From positions 1-41,665 of the forward strand of contig JAFKLG010000100.1 of NCBI GenBank assembly GCA_017304945.1: a stretch of 41,665 nt of DNA, in the 5' to 3' direction. The notes beneath the pieces were generated by a model that saw only the letters and a program-made list of their open reading frames with translations, made no database searches and was not told where the DNA came from. Positions 7,674 through 16,077 of this stretch are shown one piece after another. The position numbers were made by a program, and so were the translations under genes. The stretch's first letter is position 1, and each line of letters starts with the position of its first letter. This stretch comes from Rhodospirillales bacterium. GTDB taxonomy: Bacteria; Pseudomonadota; Alphaproteobacteria; Acetobacterales; Acetobacteraceae.

Positions 7674-8156
7674 ATGACGGAGATCGGCCGCGACGAGGTC
7701 CTGGGACTCGGCCTCTTTTTCGAGGACCTGCCGCTCGGGCGCCGCTTCCGCACCATCGGCCGCACGCTGACCGAGGCCGACCTGGTCGGCTTCGTCGGCG
7801 TGACCGGCATGACCGAAGTGCTGTTCACCAACACCGAGTTCCTGGCCGCCGAGAGCGACATCAAGCGCCGCGTCGTGCCCGGCGCGATGGTCTACAGCTT
7901 CGCCGAGGGATTGCTGGTGCACGCCACCATGCAGCACACGGGATTCGCGTTCCTCGAGATGCAACTGACGGTGCACGGCCCGACCTGTGTCGGCGACACG
8001 ATCCATGTCGCCTGCGAGGTGATCGAGAGCCGCCGCAGCCGCAGCCGGCCCAATCGCGGCCTGGTGCGCACCCGCAACCAGGTCACCACGCAGGACGGCA
8101 CGGTGGTGCTGACCTACACGCCGTTGCGCATGGTGAAGGCGCGCACCGAAGGTTAG
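7674..8156 (+). CDS. MaoC-like hot-dog fold protein
   Basis: A 160-residue single hot-dog domain of the MaoC-like dehydratase group. The fold is recognisable from the N-terminal TLTEADLVGFVGVTG strand-helix unit, the RRVVPGAMVYSFAEGL central helix and the GDTIHVACEVIE strand. The usual hydratase dyad, Asp and His in a G-D-x4-H pattern after the threonine-glycine, is not seen; the segment reads TGMTEVLFTNTEF. It may have another catalytic arrangement, act as a thioesterase-like or binding protein, or hydrate a non-standard acyl-CoA. It is in one unit with the SDR. Confidence 0.75.
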   Translation: MTEIGRDEVLGLGLFFEDLPLGRRFRTIGRTLTEADLVGFVGVTGMTEVLFTNTEFLAAESDIKRRVVPGAMVYSFAEGLLVHATMQHTGFAFLEMQLTVHGPTCVGDTIHVACEVIESRRSRSRPNRGLVRTRNQVTTQDGTVVLTYTPLRMVKARTEG

Positions 8157-8189
8157 TTCGCGGCGCACGGCGATCCGCGCCACAGGTGC

Positions 8190-8216
8190 GCCGCGCGTCG
8201 GCCCGTGCCGCGCGGC
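8190..8216. terminator. Possible bidirectional hairpin between convergent genes
   Basis: GCCGCGCG (8190-8197) and CGCGCGGC (8209-8216) form a perfect 8-bp stem with an 11-base loop, in the 76-base gap between the convergent MaoC-like and enoyl-CoA hydratase genes. There is no T-run on either side, so termination is inferred only from position. Confidence 0.3.
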
Positions 8217-8232
8217 CCGGAACGCCGCGCGG

Positions 8233-9039
8233 TCACACCGCCGATCGCGGCGGGAAGTTTGGCGGCCGCTTCTCCCGATGCGCGGCGAGGCCCTCCTTCA
8301 CCTCGGGACCGCCGAACCCCATGAACTCGAGCGCCAGCGATGTGTCGAACGTCGGACCCGCCGCGCGCAGCCAGTTGTTGAGCGCGTATTTCGTCCAGCG
8401 GATCGCGCTCTGCGCGCCGGTTGCGAGACGCGTCGCGACCTCGACCGCCTTGTCGTCCAGCGCCGCATCCTCGACGGCGAGGCTGATCAGGCCGATGCGC
8501 TCCGCCTCCTCGCCGAGCACCTGGTCGCACAGCAGGAGGTAGTATTTCGCCTTGGCGAGGCCGCACAGCAGCGGCCAGACGATCGCCGCGTGATCGCCCG
8601 CGGCAACGCCGAGCCGGGTGTGGCCGTCGATGATGCGGCAGTCCTTGGTGGCGATCGAGATGTCGGCGAGCAGGCCGCAGACCAGGCCGGCGCCCACCGC
8701 GACGCCGCGCATCGCGCTCACCACCGGCTTGCTGCAGTTGATCAGGTTGTAGACGATGTCGCGCGCTTCCTTCCATTGGCGCGCGCGCGCCTCGAAGTCG
8801 TCGATGTTCTCCTGGATCATCGCGAAGTCGCCGCCGGCGGAGAAGACGCGTCCGGCACCGGTCAGCACGACGGCGTTGACGGTGGGATCGCGATCGACGT
8901 CACGCCAGATATCCGCGAGTTCGCCATGCAGGATGGCGTCCGCGGTGTTCATCTTCCCGTTGTCCAAGGTGACCCGCAACACGGCGGGATGCGGGCGATC
9001 GAAGCGGAGCCGCGTGTAGCGGGCATAGGGGTCGGTCAT
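8233..9039 (-). CDS. Enoyl-CoA hydratase/isomerase family protein
   Basis: A 268-residue crotonase-fold protein. The oxyanion-hole regions are visible as GAGRVFSAGGDF and GVAVGAGLVCGLLADI, and the active-site helix reads RLGVAAGDHAAIVWPLLCG, where Asp/His rather than the common Glu occupies the second catalytic position, as in many hydratases of uncertain substrate. The C-terminal swapped helices are complete. The start at 9039 follows GGCAGGAGGAAACG, a strong ribosome site. It lies 113 bases downstream of holA on the same strand but is probably a separate unit. It may act with the SDR and MaoC-like proteins opposite in acyl-CoA turnover (inference). Confidence 0.88.
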   Translation of the reverse strand: MTDPYARYTRLRFDRPHPAVLRVTLDNGKMNTADAILHGELADIWRDVDRDPTVNAVVLTGAGRVFSAGGDFAMIQENIDDFEARARQWKEARDIVYNLINCSKPVVSAMRGVAVGAGLVCGLLADISIATKDCRIIDGHTRLGVAAGDHAAIVWPLLCGLAKAKYYLLLCDQVLGEEAERIGLISLAVEDAALDDKAVEVATRLATGAQSAIRWTKYALNNWLRAAGPTFDTSLALEFMGFGGPEVKEGLAAHREKRPPNFPPRSAV

Positions 9040-9152
9040 GGCGTTTCCTCCTGCCGGACTTGGCCGGCAGTATTCGCAGGGGAATGCGGGAAGGCCAGCC
9101 GTGACCCGCCCTGTGCGCGGACGCGGTCGATCAAGCCGGCACGCGGGGCCGA

Positions 9153-10178
9153 TCAGCGCCGCGGCCGCGCCGCCCCCGCGGCCGCACGACGCGCAAGCGA
9201 CAGGATCGCCTGGCGGCACAGCACCGTGTCCGGCCATCCGGTCCGCTTGCAGCCGCGCTCAGCCTCCGCCAGCGCCGCGATCCCGGCCGCGAGGCTCCGG
9301 CTGTTCCACAGCCCCAGCGCGCGGGTGAACGGCGCGACGCGGCGGAAGAACAGCGGCGGCCGCAACTGCTTCACCGCCTCCCCTGGCGGCAGGCGCTGCG
9401 CATCCATGGTGAGCCGCACGCGATGCAGGCGCTGCAGGTGGCCGATCCCCATGCGCAGCACCTGCACCGGCGCGGCCCCTTCCGCCATCGCCAGCTCCAG
9501 GGCGCGGTCGGCGGTGCCCACCTCGCCCGCCGTCGCCGCGAACAGCGCGTCGTCCAGCGACAGCCCGGCCAGGTCGCCGACGCAGGCCATGGCGGCCTCG
9601 AGATCGACGCGCCCGTTCGGTCCGACATACAGCGCGAGCTTTTCGAGCTCGCCGCGGGTGGAGGCGCGTTCGGCGCCCAGGTGGTCCGCCAGCCAGGCGG
9701 CCGCGTCCGGATCGACCCCGACCCCGGCCGCCTGCAAGGTGGTGCGGATCGTCTCCGCGAGCGCGCGTCCTTCCTCCGGGTAGCAGCCGATCGCGACCCC
9801 GTCCGGCGCCGCCTCCAGCAAGGTGCGCAGGCGGGACCGGCTGGCGAGGCCGGCGCCTTCCAGCACCACCAGCGCCGGCGCGGCGGTCTTCAGCAGCGCC
9901 TGCACCGGGCCGGTGGCGGCGTCGGTCGCCTCCCGCACCCGGACTACGCGGCGCCCGCCGGTCAGCGCCAGCGACGCGGCCTCGTCCGGCAGGGTGCCGA
10001 TCGCCTCCCGCGGCAGCTCCGCCACCAGGAACGGATCGTCCAGCGTGCCGGCGACGCTGCGCACCAGCGCCTCCGCGCGGTCGCGGATCATGCCGACATC
10101 GTCGCCATACAGCAGCACCACGCGCGCCGCGCGCGGATCGCGCAGGAAGGCAGCGACCTGGGCGGGGGCGAGCTTCAC
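9153..10178 (-). CDS. holA: DNA polymerase III subunit delta
   Basis: A 341-residue HolA homologue, the clamp-loader subunit that opens the beta clamp. The N-terminal domain shows the degenerate AAA+ fold (VVLLYGDDVGMIRDRAEAL) and the middle shows ELEKLALYVG followed by the DDALFAATAG helical domain; the length is normal. It starts with GTG, six bases after the lptE stop, and ends the leuS-lptE-holA run, a gene order common across alphaproteobacteria. Expression is expected to follow leuS. Confidence 0.92.
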   Translation of the reverse strand: MKLAPAQVAAFLRDPRAARVVLLYGDDVGMIRDRAEALVRSVAGTLDDPFLVAELPREAIGTLPDEAASLALTGGRRVVRVREATDAATGPVQALLKTAAPALVVLEGAGLASRSRLRTLLEAAPDGVAIGCYPEEGRALAETIRTTLQAAGVGVDPDAAAWLADHLGAERASTRGELEKLALYVGPNGRVDLEAAMACVGDLAGLSLDDALFAATAGEVGTADRALELAMAEGAAPVQVLRMGIGHLQRLHRVRLTMDAQRLPPGEAVKQLRPPLFFRRVAPFTRALGLWNSRSLAAGIAALAEAERGCKRTGWPDTVLCRQAILSLARRAAAGAARPRR

Positions 10179-10184
10179 CGCGGC

Positions 10185-10706
10185 TCAGCCCGCGGCGCGC
10201 TTGCGGAAGAAGATCGCCAGCTGGTTGGTGATCTGTTCGGCGAGCGCCTCGGCGATGCGGCGCCGGACGCTCTCGTCTTCCAGGTCCCCCGCGAAGAACT
10301 GCTGGTCGAACAGGTTGTACGCATCGACGAACCGCGCGCTGCCGCTGGTGACGCGGGTCGGCGGCGTGGTGCGGCTGGTCAGTATGTAGTTGGCGCTGCC
10401 GATCAGGCGAACGCGCGTCGCCAGGTTGTTGGCCTGGATGCCGATCACGTCGCTGACGATGCCGAACGACACCGCGAGGTCATAGTGCTGCGGCGTGCCG
10501 CCGTCATCGGCCAGCCGCGCCTGCAGCGCCTGGCGCAGCAACTGGCCGGACCGGTCGGGGATGATCCCGACATTGATCGCCGAGAGCTCGCGCGCGGCCG
10601 GCCCCGGCTTGCCGGAGGCGGTCGGCATGTAGACCGGCTGGAAGCCGCAGCCGGCGAGCGGCAGCATCGCCGCACCCAGCAGGAGGCGGCGGCGCGAGAC
10701 GCTCAT
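10185..10706 (-). CDS. lptE: LPS-assembly lipoprotein LptE
   Basis: A 173-residue outer-membrane lipoprotein that plugs the LptD translocon and helps place lipopolysaccharide on the cell surface. It has a signal peptide with tandem arginines and lipobox LAGC (Cys20), followed at once by GFQPVY, the hallmark of LptE. The alpha/beta domain follows, with the conserved RLIGSANYIL strand. Its ATG overlaps the leuS stop (ATGA) and the holA start lies just downstream, which fixes the identity by context as well as motif. Confidence 0.92.
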   Translation of the reverse strand: MSVSRRRLLLGAAMLPLAGCGFQPVYMPTASGKPGPAARELSAINVGIIPDRSGQLLRQALQARLADDGGTPQHYDLAVSFGIVSDVIGIQANNLATRVRLIGSANYILTSRTTPPTRVTSGSARFVDAYNLFDQQFFAGDLEDESVRRRIAEALAEQITNQLAIFFRKRAAG

Positions 10707-13375
10707 CCGGCGACCACGAAGTTGACGATCCGGTTGGGCACGTGGACGCGCTTGACGATCCGCTTGCCTTCCAGCGCCTTGGCGACGTTCGGTTCCGCCT
10801 CCGCCGCGGCGATCACCGCGTCGGCCGGGCTGTCCGGCGGCACGGTGACGGTGCCGCGCAGCTTGCCCATCACCTGGACCGCGATCGTCACCGAGTCCGC
10901 GACGAGCAGGGCCGGATCGGGTTCGGGCCAGGGCAGGTCGGCGACCATCCCCTGTTCGGGCCGCAGCCGCGCATGCATCTCTTCCGCCAGATGCGGCATC
11001 ATCGGCGCGACCAGCCGAGCGAGCATGGTGATCGCTTCATGCCGCGCCCAGGTCAGGCCCGCTTGCGCCTCGGCCCCGGCACTCTCCCCGGCGGCCTTCT
11101 CGGCCTCCCCGATCGCGTTGGCGAGCTCGTACAGCCGTGCGACGGCGACGTTGAACGCAAACCCCTCGAGCGCCTCGGTCACCGCCGCGACGGTCTTGTG
11201 GGTGATGCCGCGCAGGGTGCGGGCAGCGGGGCCGAACATCCCCGGCGGCGGGCCGGCCGGCGTCGATTGCAGCGCCTCGGCCATGCGGAACACGCGCTGG
11301 GTGAAGCGGTAGGCGCCGGCGACGCCCGCCTCGGTCCACTCCATGTCGCGTTCGGGCGGGTTGTCGGACAGGATGAACCAGCGCGCGGTGTCGGCGCCGT
11401 ATTTGGCGATGATCGCGCCGGGGTCGATCGTGTTGCGCTTCGACTTGCTCATCGCCTCGACGCGGCCGACGATCACCGGGTCACCCGAACCGCGCTGCAC
11501 GGCGCTGCCATCGGCGCGCTTCTCCACCTCTTCCGGATACAGCCAGGTGCCGTTCGGCCCGGCGGCGGTGCGGTAGCTCTCATGCGTCACCATGCCCTGG
11601 GTGAACAGGCCGGCGAACGGCTCCTCCACCGAGACATGGCCGGTGTCCTTCATCGCGCGGGTGAAGAAGCGCGAGTAGAGCAGGTGCAGGATCGCGTGCT
11701 CGATGCCGCCGATATACTGGTCGACCGGCATCCAGTGATCGACCGCCGCCCGCACCATGGGGACGTCCGCCTTGGGCGAGCAGTAGCGGGCGAAATACCA
11801 GGAGCTGTCGACGAAGGTGTCGAACGTGTCGGTTTCCCGCCGCGCCGGCTTGCCGCAGGACGGACAGGCGACATGCTTCCAGGTCGGATGGTGGTCGAGC
11901 GGGTTGCCGGGCCGGTCGAAGGTGACGTCCTCGGGCAGGGTGACCGGCAACTGGTCGTCCGGCACCGGCACCACGCCGCAGGACTCGCAATGGATCACCG
12001 GGATCGGGCAGCCCCAGTAGCGCTGGCGCGACACGCCCCAGTCGCGCAGGCGCCAGTTCACCACGCCCTCGCCCACGCCGCGCGCCTCCAGCGCCTCGAT
12101 CGCGGCGCGCTTGGCGGCGTCCACGTCGAGACCGTCCAGGAAACCCGAGTTGAAGGCGGTACCCGGCCCGACATAGGCCTCGCGTCCGATCGTGAAGCTC
12201 GCGGCATCGGCGCCGGGCGGCAGCACGACCGGGGTGACGCTCAGGCCGTATTTGCGGGCGAAGTCGAGGTCGCGCTGGTCATGCGCCGGGCAGCCGAAGA
12301 TCGCGCCGGTGCCGTATTCCATCAGCACGAAATTGGCGATCCACACCGGGTAGGTGGCGCCCTCGATGAACGGGTGCGCGACCCGCAGGCCGGTGTCGTA
12401 GCCGAACTTCTCGGCGGTCTCGATCGCCGCCTCCGAGGTGCCCATGCGGCGGCATTCGGCGACGAACTCGGCCGCCTTGGGGTCGCGCGCCGCGACCGCC
12501 GCCGCGAGCGGATGTTCGGGGGCGATCGCCAGGAAGGACATGCCGTACAGCGTGTCGGGGCGGGTCGTGTAGACCTCGACCTGGTCGAGGCCGGCTTCCG
12601 GCGCGGTCAGCGCGAAGCGCAGCCGCGCGCCCTCGGACCGGCCGATCCAGTTGGCCTGCATCAGCCGCACGCGCTCCGGCCAGCGATCCATCCCGTCCAG
12701 CGCGGACAGCAGCTCCGGCGCATACTTGGTGATCGACAGGAACCACTGGCTGAGCTGCTTCTTCTCCACCAGCGCGCCGGATCGCCAGCCGCGGCCATCG
12801 ATCACCTGCTCGTTCGCCAGCACGGTGCCATCCACCGGATCCCAGTTGACCCAGCTCTCCTTCCGCTCGACCAGGCCCGCCTGCAGGAAGTCGAGGAACA
12901 GCTTCTGCTGGTGGCGGTAGTATTCCGGCTGGCAGGTGGCGAACTCGCGCTCCCAGTCCAGCGACAGGCCCATGCGCTTCAGTTCGGCGCGCATGTTGGC
13001 GATGTTCTCGTAGGTCCACTTGGCCGGATGCACCTTGCGCTCGCGCGCGGCGTTCTCGGCCGGCAGGCCGAACGCGTCCCAGCCCATCGGGTGCAGCACG
13101 GCATGGCCGCGCGCGCGCTTGTAGCGGGCCACCACGTCGCCCAGCGTGTAGTTCCGCACATGCCCCATGTGGATCTTGCCGCTGGGGTAGGGGAACATCT
13201 CGAGCACGTAGTATTTCGGCTTGCCGTCGGTCGGCACGTCGGCCACGCGGAAGCAGCCGCGCGCATCCCATTCGCGCTGCCACTTGGGTTCGGCCGACCG
13301 GAAGTCGTAGCGCGGCCCTTCCGCCGCGGCGGTGTCCTGGCGCGGCGCCGGGGCCGCGGTCACGCTCTCGTCCAT
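10703..13375 (-). CDS. leuS: Leucyl-tRNA synthetase
   Basis: An 890-residue class I aminoacyl-tRNA synthetase charging tRNA-Leu. The HIGH-type motif is HMGH at residues 69-72 within PSGKIHMGHVRNYTLGD, and the KMSKS-type loop is AMSKSKRN. The CP1 editing domain is present (TTRPDTLYG), as are the zinc-type CESC and CPSC pairs in the insert before DTFDTFVDSSWYF. The start at 13375 is chosen because conserved sequence begins at YDFRSAEPKWQ; a frame reaching 13648 would cover the neighbouring lipoprotein gene. The first 20 residues are a low-complexity leader. The opposite strand holds a 927-codon open frame that is a coding shadow. Confidence 0.97.
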   Translation of the reverse strand: MDESVTAAPAPRQDTAAAEGPRYDFRSAEPKWQREWDARGCFRVADVPTDGKPKYYVLEMFPYPSGKIHMGHVRNYTLGDVVARYKRARGHAVLHPMGWDAFGLPAENAARERKVHPAKWTYENIANMRAELKRMGLSLDWEREFATCQPEYYRHQQKLFLDFLQAGLVERKESWVNWDPVDGTVLANEQVIDGRGWRSGALVEKKQLSQWFLSITKYAPELLSALDGMDRWPERVRLMQANWIGRSEGARLRFALTAPEAGLDQVEVYTTRPDTLYGMSFLAIAPEHPLAAAVAARDPKAAEFVAECRRMGTSEAAIETAEKFGYDTGLRVAHPFIEGATYPVWIANFVLMEYGTGAIFGCPAHDQRDLDFARKYGLSVTPVVLPPGADAASFTIGREAYVGPGTAFNSGFLDGLDVDAAKRAAIEALEARGVGEGVVNWRLRDWGVSRQRYWGCPIPVIHCESCGVVPVPDDQLPVTLPEDVTFDRPGNPLDHHPTWKHVACPSCGKPARRETDTFDTFVDSSWYFARYCSPKADVPMVRAAVDHWMPVDQYIGGIEHAILHLLYSRFFTRAMKDTGHVSVEEPFAGLFTQGMVTHESYRTAAGPNGTWLYPEEVEKRADGSAVQRGSGDPVIVGRVEAMSKSKRNTIDPGAIIAKYGADTARWFILSDNPPERDMEWTEAGVAGAYRFTQRVFRMAEALQSTPAGPPPGMFGPAARTLRGITHKTVAAVTEALEGFAFNVAVARLYELANAIGEAEKAAGESAGAEAQAGLTWARHEAITMLARLVAPMMPHLAEEMHARLRPEQGMVADLPWPEPDPALLVADSVTIAVQVMGKLRGTVTVPPDSPADAVIAAAEAEPNVAKALEGKRIVKRVHVPNRIVNFVVAG

Positions 13376-13422
13376 GCCGGGATGTATCGGTCGCGGCGCG
13401 CCCCGGCGCAAGTGCGTCCTGG

Positions 13423-13869
13423 CTACGGCGAGACCGTCACCGCGACAGGGATGTCCCACGGATCGGGGCCGTGCAGCCGGACCACGAAATGGTCCTGGCC
13501 CACGAAGCCGGGGACCGGGCGATAGGCGATCCGCAGCGAATAGCCGATCGAGCCGACCAGCACCTCGCCATGCGCGGGCGGCTGCTCGACCGTCAGCGGC
13601 GCCTGGATGAGCATGTTGATCCAGGCATGCTCGAAGCGGATCTGGCACCAGGCGCCGTCATTCGCCATCGCGATGCGCCCGTTCGGCGGCGCATCCCAGG
13701 GGGCGTCGTCGCGTGCGTACACCACGAAGCCGAAGGGCGGCAGGCTGGCGTCGCAGACCCGCGCCGCCGGCAGGGTGGTGAGGGCGGCGACGTTCTGGCC
13801 GGGCCCCGGCTGCTGCGAGCAGGCGGCGACGGCGAGCAACGGAAGAAGCAGGAGGGAGCGGGCGCGCAT
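13423..13869 (-). CDS. Small lipoprotein of unknown function
   Basis: A 148-residue predicted lipoprotein: MRARSLLLLPLLAVAACSQQ has a basic start, a leucine-rich core and lipobox VAAC (Cys17). The mature part has two cysteines (VCDASLPPFGF, GAWCQIRF) that may form a disulfide, and ends in an all-beta region (VPGFVGQDHFVVRLHGPD) resembling the Ig/cadherin-like repeats often found in secreted proteins. An upstream TTG at 13896 would add nine residues; I prefer the ATG because it gives a clean signal peptide. It sits 47 bases before leuS and 50 after the TPR-glycosyltransferase gene. Function unknown; probably periplasmic or surface-exposed. Confidence 0.75.
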   Translation of the reverse strand: MRARSLLLLPLLAVAACSQQPGPGQNVAALTTLPAARVCDASLPPFGFVVYARDDAPWDAPPNGRIAMANDGAWCQIRFEHAWINMLIQAPLTVEQPPAHGEVLVGSIGYSLRIAYRPVPGFVGQDHFVVRLHGPDPWDIPVAVTVSP

Positions 13870-13919
13870 GCGTCCGATGTCGCGTGCCGCAGGCAAGATG
13901 GCAAGAGTGCTCCTCGCCG

Positions 13920-15401
13920 CTACGCGCCGGCCACGAATGCGTCCAACGCGGTGGCGACCCGGCGCAGGACCGGGGCCCAGCCGCGGCGGTCACAGCGGAA
14001 CAGCCGCGCGGTGGGATACCAGGGCGTGTCGTCGCGGCCGAGAATCCAGCGCCAGTCCGGTGACAGCGGCAGCAGGATCCACACCGGCCGCCCCAGCGCG
14101 CCCGCCACGTGCACCACCGACGTGTCCACGCCGATCACCAGGTCGAGCTGCTCGATCACCGCGGCGGTGTCGCCGTAATCCCGCAACTGGTCGCCAAGAC
14201 GCCAGATCGCCGAACGCGCCGTCAGCGCCGCGCGATCCTCCTCCCGAACGCTCGCCTGCAGGCTCACGAACTCCAGATCCGCGCGGTCGGTCAGCGTCAG
14301 GAAGCGCGCCGCCGGGACGGAGCGGAAATGGTCCCGCAGGTGCCGGGGATCGCCCGACCAGACGATCCCCACGCGCTTGCGCTCCGTCGGCGGCAGCCGC
14401 AGATGCGGGCGCGTTCGCAGGGCCGGTGCGGTCAGATAGGGGATCTCGGCCGGGATCGTCGCGACCCGCGTCTCGAACGCGTGGGGCAGGCTGGCGCTGA
14501 AGCAGTGGAAGTCCGGGGTGAAGTCGGCCGGGCGCGCATCGACGATCTGCAGCGCCGGATCGCTGGCGCGGAACAGCGGCACCAGCGGCGGATAGGTCTG
14601 CAGCACGATCCGTGCCGCCCCCCGCGCGCGCAGCAGGCGGATGTAGCGGAAGAAATTCACCGCGTCGCCGAAGCCCTGCTCGTCCTCGATCAGGATGCTG
14701 CGGCCGCGCAGGTCCTCCCCGCGCCAGGGCTTGCCGGGGCGCGTCGGCGGGCCGGCGGGATGGAAGAACGTAACCTGCGCGCGGATCTCGTACTCGCGCA
14801 GCCCCTCCTCGTAGTCGCCCTGCCGCAACCGGTTCATGCCGAGTGCGAGGCGGGTCGCGACGAGGCCTGGCACGAGGGCGAGCGCGGCGCGGAACCAGTC
14901 ATCCGCCGCCGCCTCGTTCCCGGCGGCGACGTGCATCTCCCCCATCATGCTCATGGCGCGGGCGCGGATGGCCGGCACGGGCTGATCCGCCTCGAGCAGC
15001 GGCGCCAGCAAGTGCGGCACCTCTCGATGCCGGTCGAGCCAGACCAGGAACTGGGCGAGCAGCAGCCGCAGATGCGGGTTCTGCGGCTGGATCTCCATGG
15101 CGCGGCGGGCGTGCCGCAACCCGGTGCGTGGGTCGCCCGACACCCAGGCGGCATGCGCGAGCGCGCCCCAGGCGGGGGCGAAGGCCGGCTCGCGCACGAG
15201 CACGGGCCGCAGCAGGTCCATGGCGCGGGCGGGATCCTTGCGATCGACCGCGATCTCACCCAGGCGGGTCGCGGCGAGCAGATGGTCGGGATCGAGCGCG
15301 AGGGCCTGCTGCAACAGACGTTCGGCACCGTCGCGATCGCCGTTGCCCCGCAGCACCTCGGCCTGCTGGATCAGCCGGTCGGCCTCGGGGATGCCGAACA
15401 T
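13920..15401 (-). CDS. TPR-glycosyltransferase paralogue A
   Basis: A 493-residue protein with an N-terminal TPR array (about residues 5-215; repeats such as AERLLQQALALDPDHLLA) joined to a C-terminal domain of the GT9/heptosyltransferase fold (about 235-485). Signatures are EDEQGFGDAVNFFRYIRLL, RVGIVWSGDP, the donor-site helix LVIGVDTSVVHVAGALGRPVW and the shared ending WRW-x7-PWYPTARLF. No signal peptide or membrane helix. It is one of four paralogues within 10 kb and sits nine bases after the DUF3576 gene in the leuS-direction run. Likely a cytoplasmic glycosyltransferase acting on a peptide or lipid carrier; acceptor and sugar are unknown. Confidence 0.82.
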   Translation of the reverse strand: MFGIPEADRLIQQAEVLRGNGDRDGAERLLQQALALDPDHLLAATRLGEIAVDRKDPARAMDLLRPVLVREPAFAPAWGALAHAAWVSGDPRTGLRHARRAMEIQPQNPHLRLLLAQFLVWLDRHREVPHLLAPLLEADQPVPAIRARAMSMMGEMHVAAGNEAAADDWFRAALALVPGLVATRLALGMNRLRQGDYEEGLREYEIRAQVTFFHPAGPPTRPGKPWRGEDLRGRSILIEDEQGFGDAVNFFRYIRLLRARGAARIVLQTYPPLVPLFRASDPALQIVDARPADFTPDFHCFSASLPHAFETRVATIPAEIPYLTAPALRTRPHLRLPPTERKRVGIVWSGDPRHLRDHFRSVPAARFLTLTDRADLEFVSLQASVREEDRAALTARSAIWRLGDQLRDYGDTAAVIEQLDLVIGVDTSVVHVAGALGRPVWILLPLSPDWRWILGRDDTPWYPTARLFRCDRRGWAPVLRRVATALDAFVAGA

Positions 15402-15410
15402 CCCCGAGCG

Positions 15411-15980
15411 TCAGCTCCCGATCTGGGACTGCTCGCGAAGCTGCCGCGCGCGGGCAAGGACCTTGTTCTCCATCTCGCCGACCGTGCTGGCGGAGACGGG
15501 CACGTCCACCCACTGCCCGTTCTGCTGCACCTGGTGGAAGATGTTCACCCGCACCCCGTCGCTGCGCAGGCTGCGACCCAGGATGTAGGCGGTCGCCTTG
15601 TAGCGCTCCCCGGGGAGCTGCGGCGGATTGTACCAGTCGGTGATGATGACCCCGCCGAACGGATCGGCCGAGGAGAGCGGCATGAAGCTCAGCGTGTCGA
15701 GCGCGGCCCGCCACAGATAGGCGTTCACTCCGACGCCGCCGCCGGGGCCACCGCCCGCACCTTCCTGGTTCGGACCCTTGGTGATGCCCAGCGCACCCAG
15801 GAGGCCTTCGTCACCGAGAATACTGCCGGCGGGCTGGCCAGGTTCCACCATCGCGCCGGGGGCGGTCGGATTGGGCTTCACCGCATCGCTGTTGCAGCCG
15901 GCCAGCGACGCCAGGCAGAGCACCATGACGGCGCAGCTCGCCAGGGTTGAGCGGAGGCCTCGTCTCATCGGATTCGCCAT
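15411..15980 (-). CDS. DUF3576 lipoprotein
   Basis: A 189-residue DUF3576 protein. After an N-terminal signal with lipobox LAGC, it has a Gly/Pro-rich linker and the conserved core VNAYLWRAALDTLSFMPLSSADPFGGVIITDWY, of which the central WRAALDTLSFMPL and DPFGGVIITDWY pieces are diagnostic. The start at 15980 is preceded by CAGGA; the ATG four codons later (15968) is also possible. In alphaproteobacteria this gene usually lies directly before leuS. Here a glycosyltransferase and a lipoprotein separate them. Likely an envelope protein of unknown role. Confidence 0.85.
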   Translation of the reverse strand: MANPMRRGLRSTLASCAVMVLCLASLAGCNSDAVKPNPTAPGAMVEPGQPAGSILGDEGLLGALGITKGPNQEGAGGGPGGGVGVNAYLWRAALDTLSFMPLSSADPFGGVIITDWYNPPQLPGERYKATAYILGRSLRSDGVRVNIFHQVQQNGQWVDVPVSASTVGEMENKVLARARQLREQSQIGS

Positions 15981-16077
15981 CAGGTCCTGGAGTTCCACGC
16001 TAGGAGGGCGCGCGTGCTTAACCCGTTCCCGCCGCTCCGCCAAGGGTCGCAACGAGCCCGGGTTCGTTTCATGCCGC

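Noticed and set aside
10742..13525. A 927-codon open frame on the plus strand opposite leuS
   Set aside because: It mirrors the leuS codons, has the composition typical of antisense frames in GC-rich DNA and matches no protein pattern; leuS is certain.
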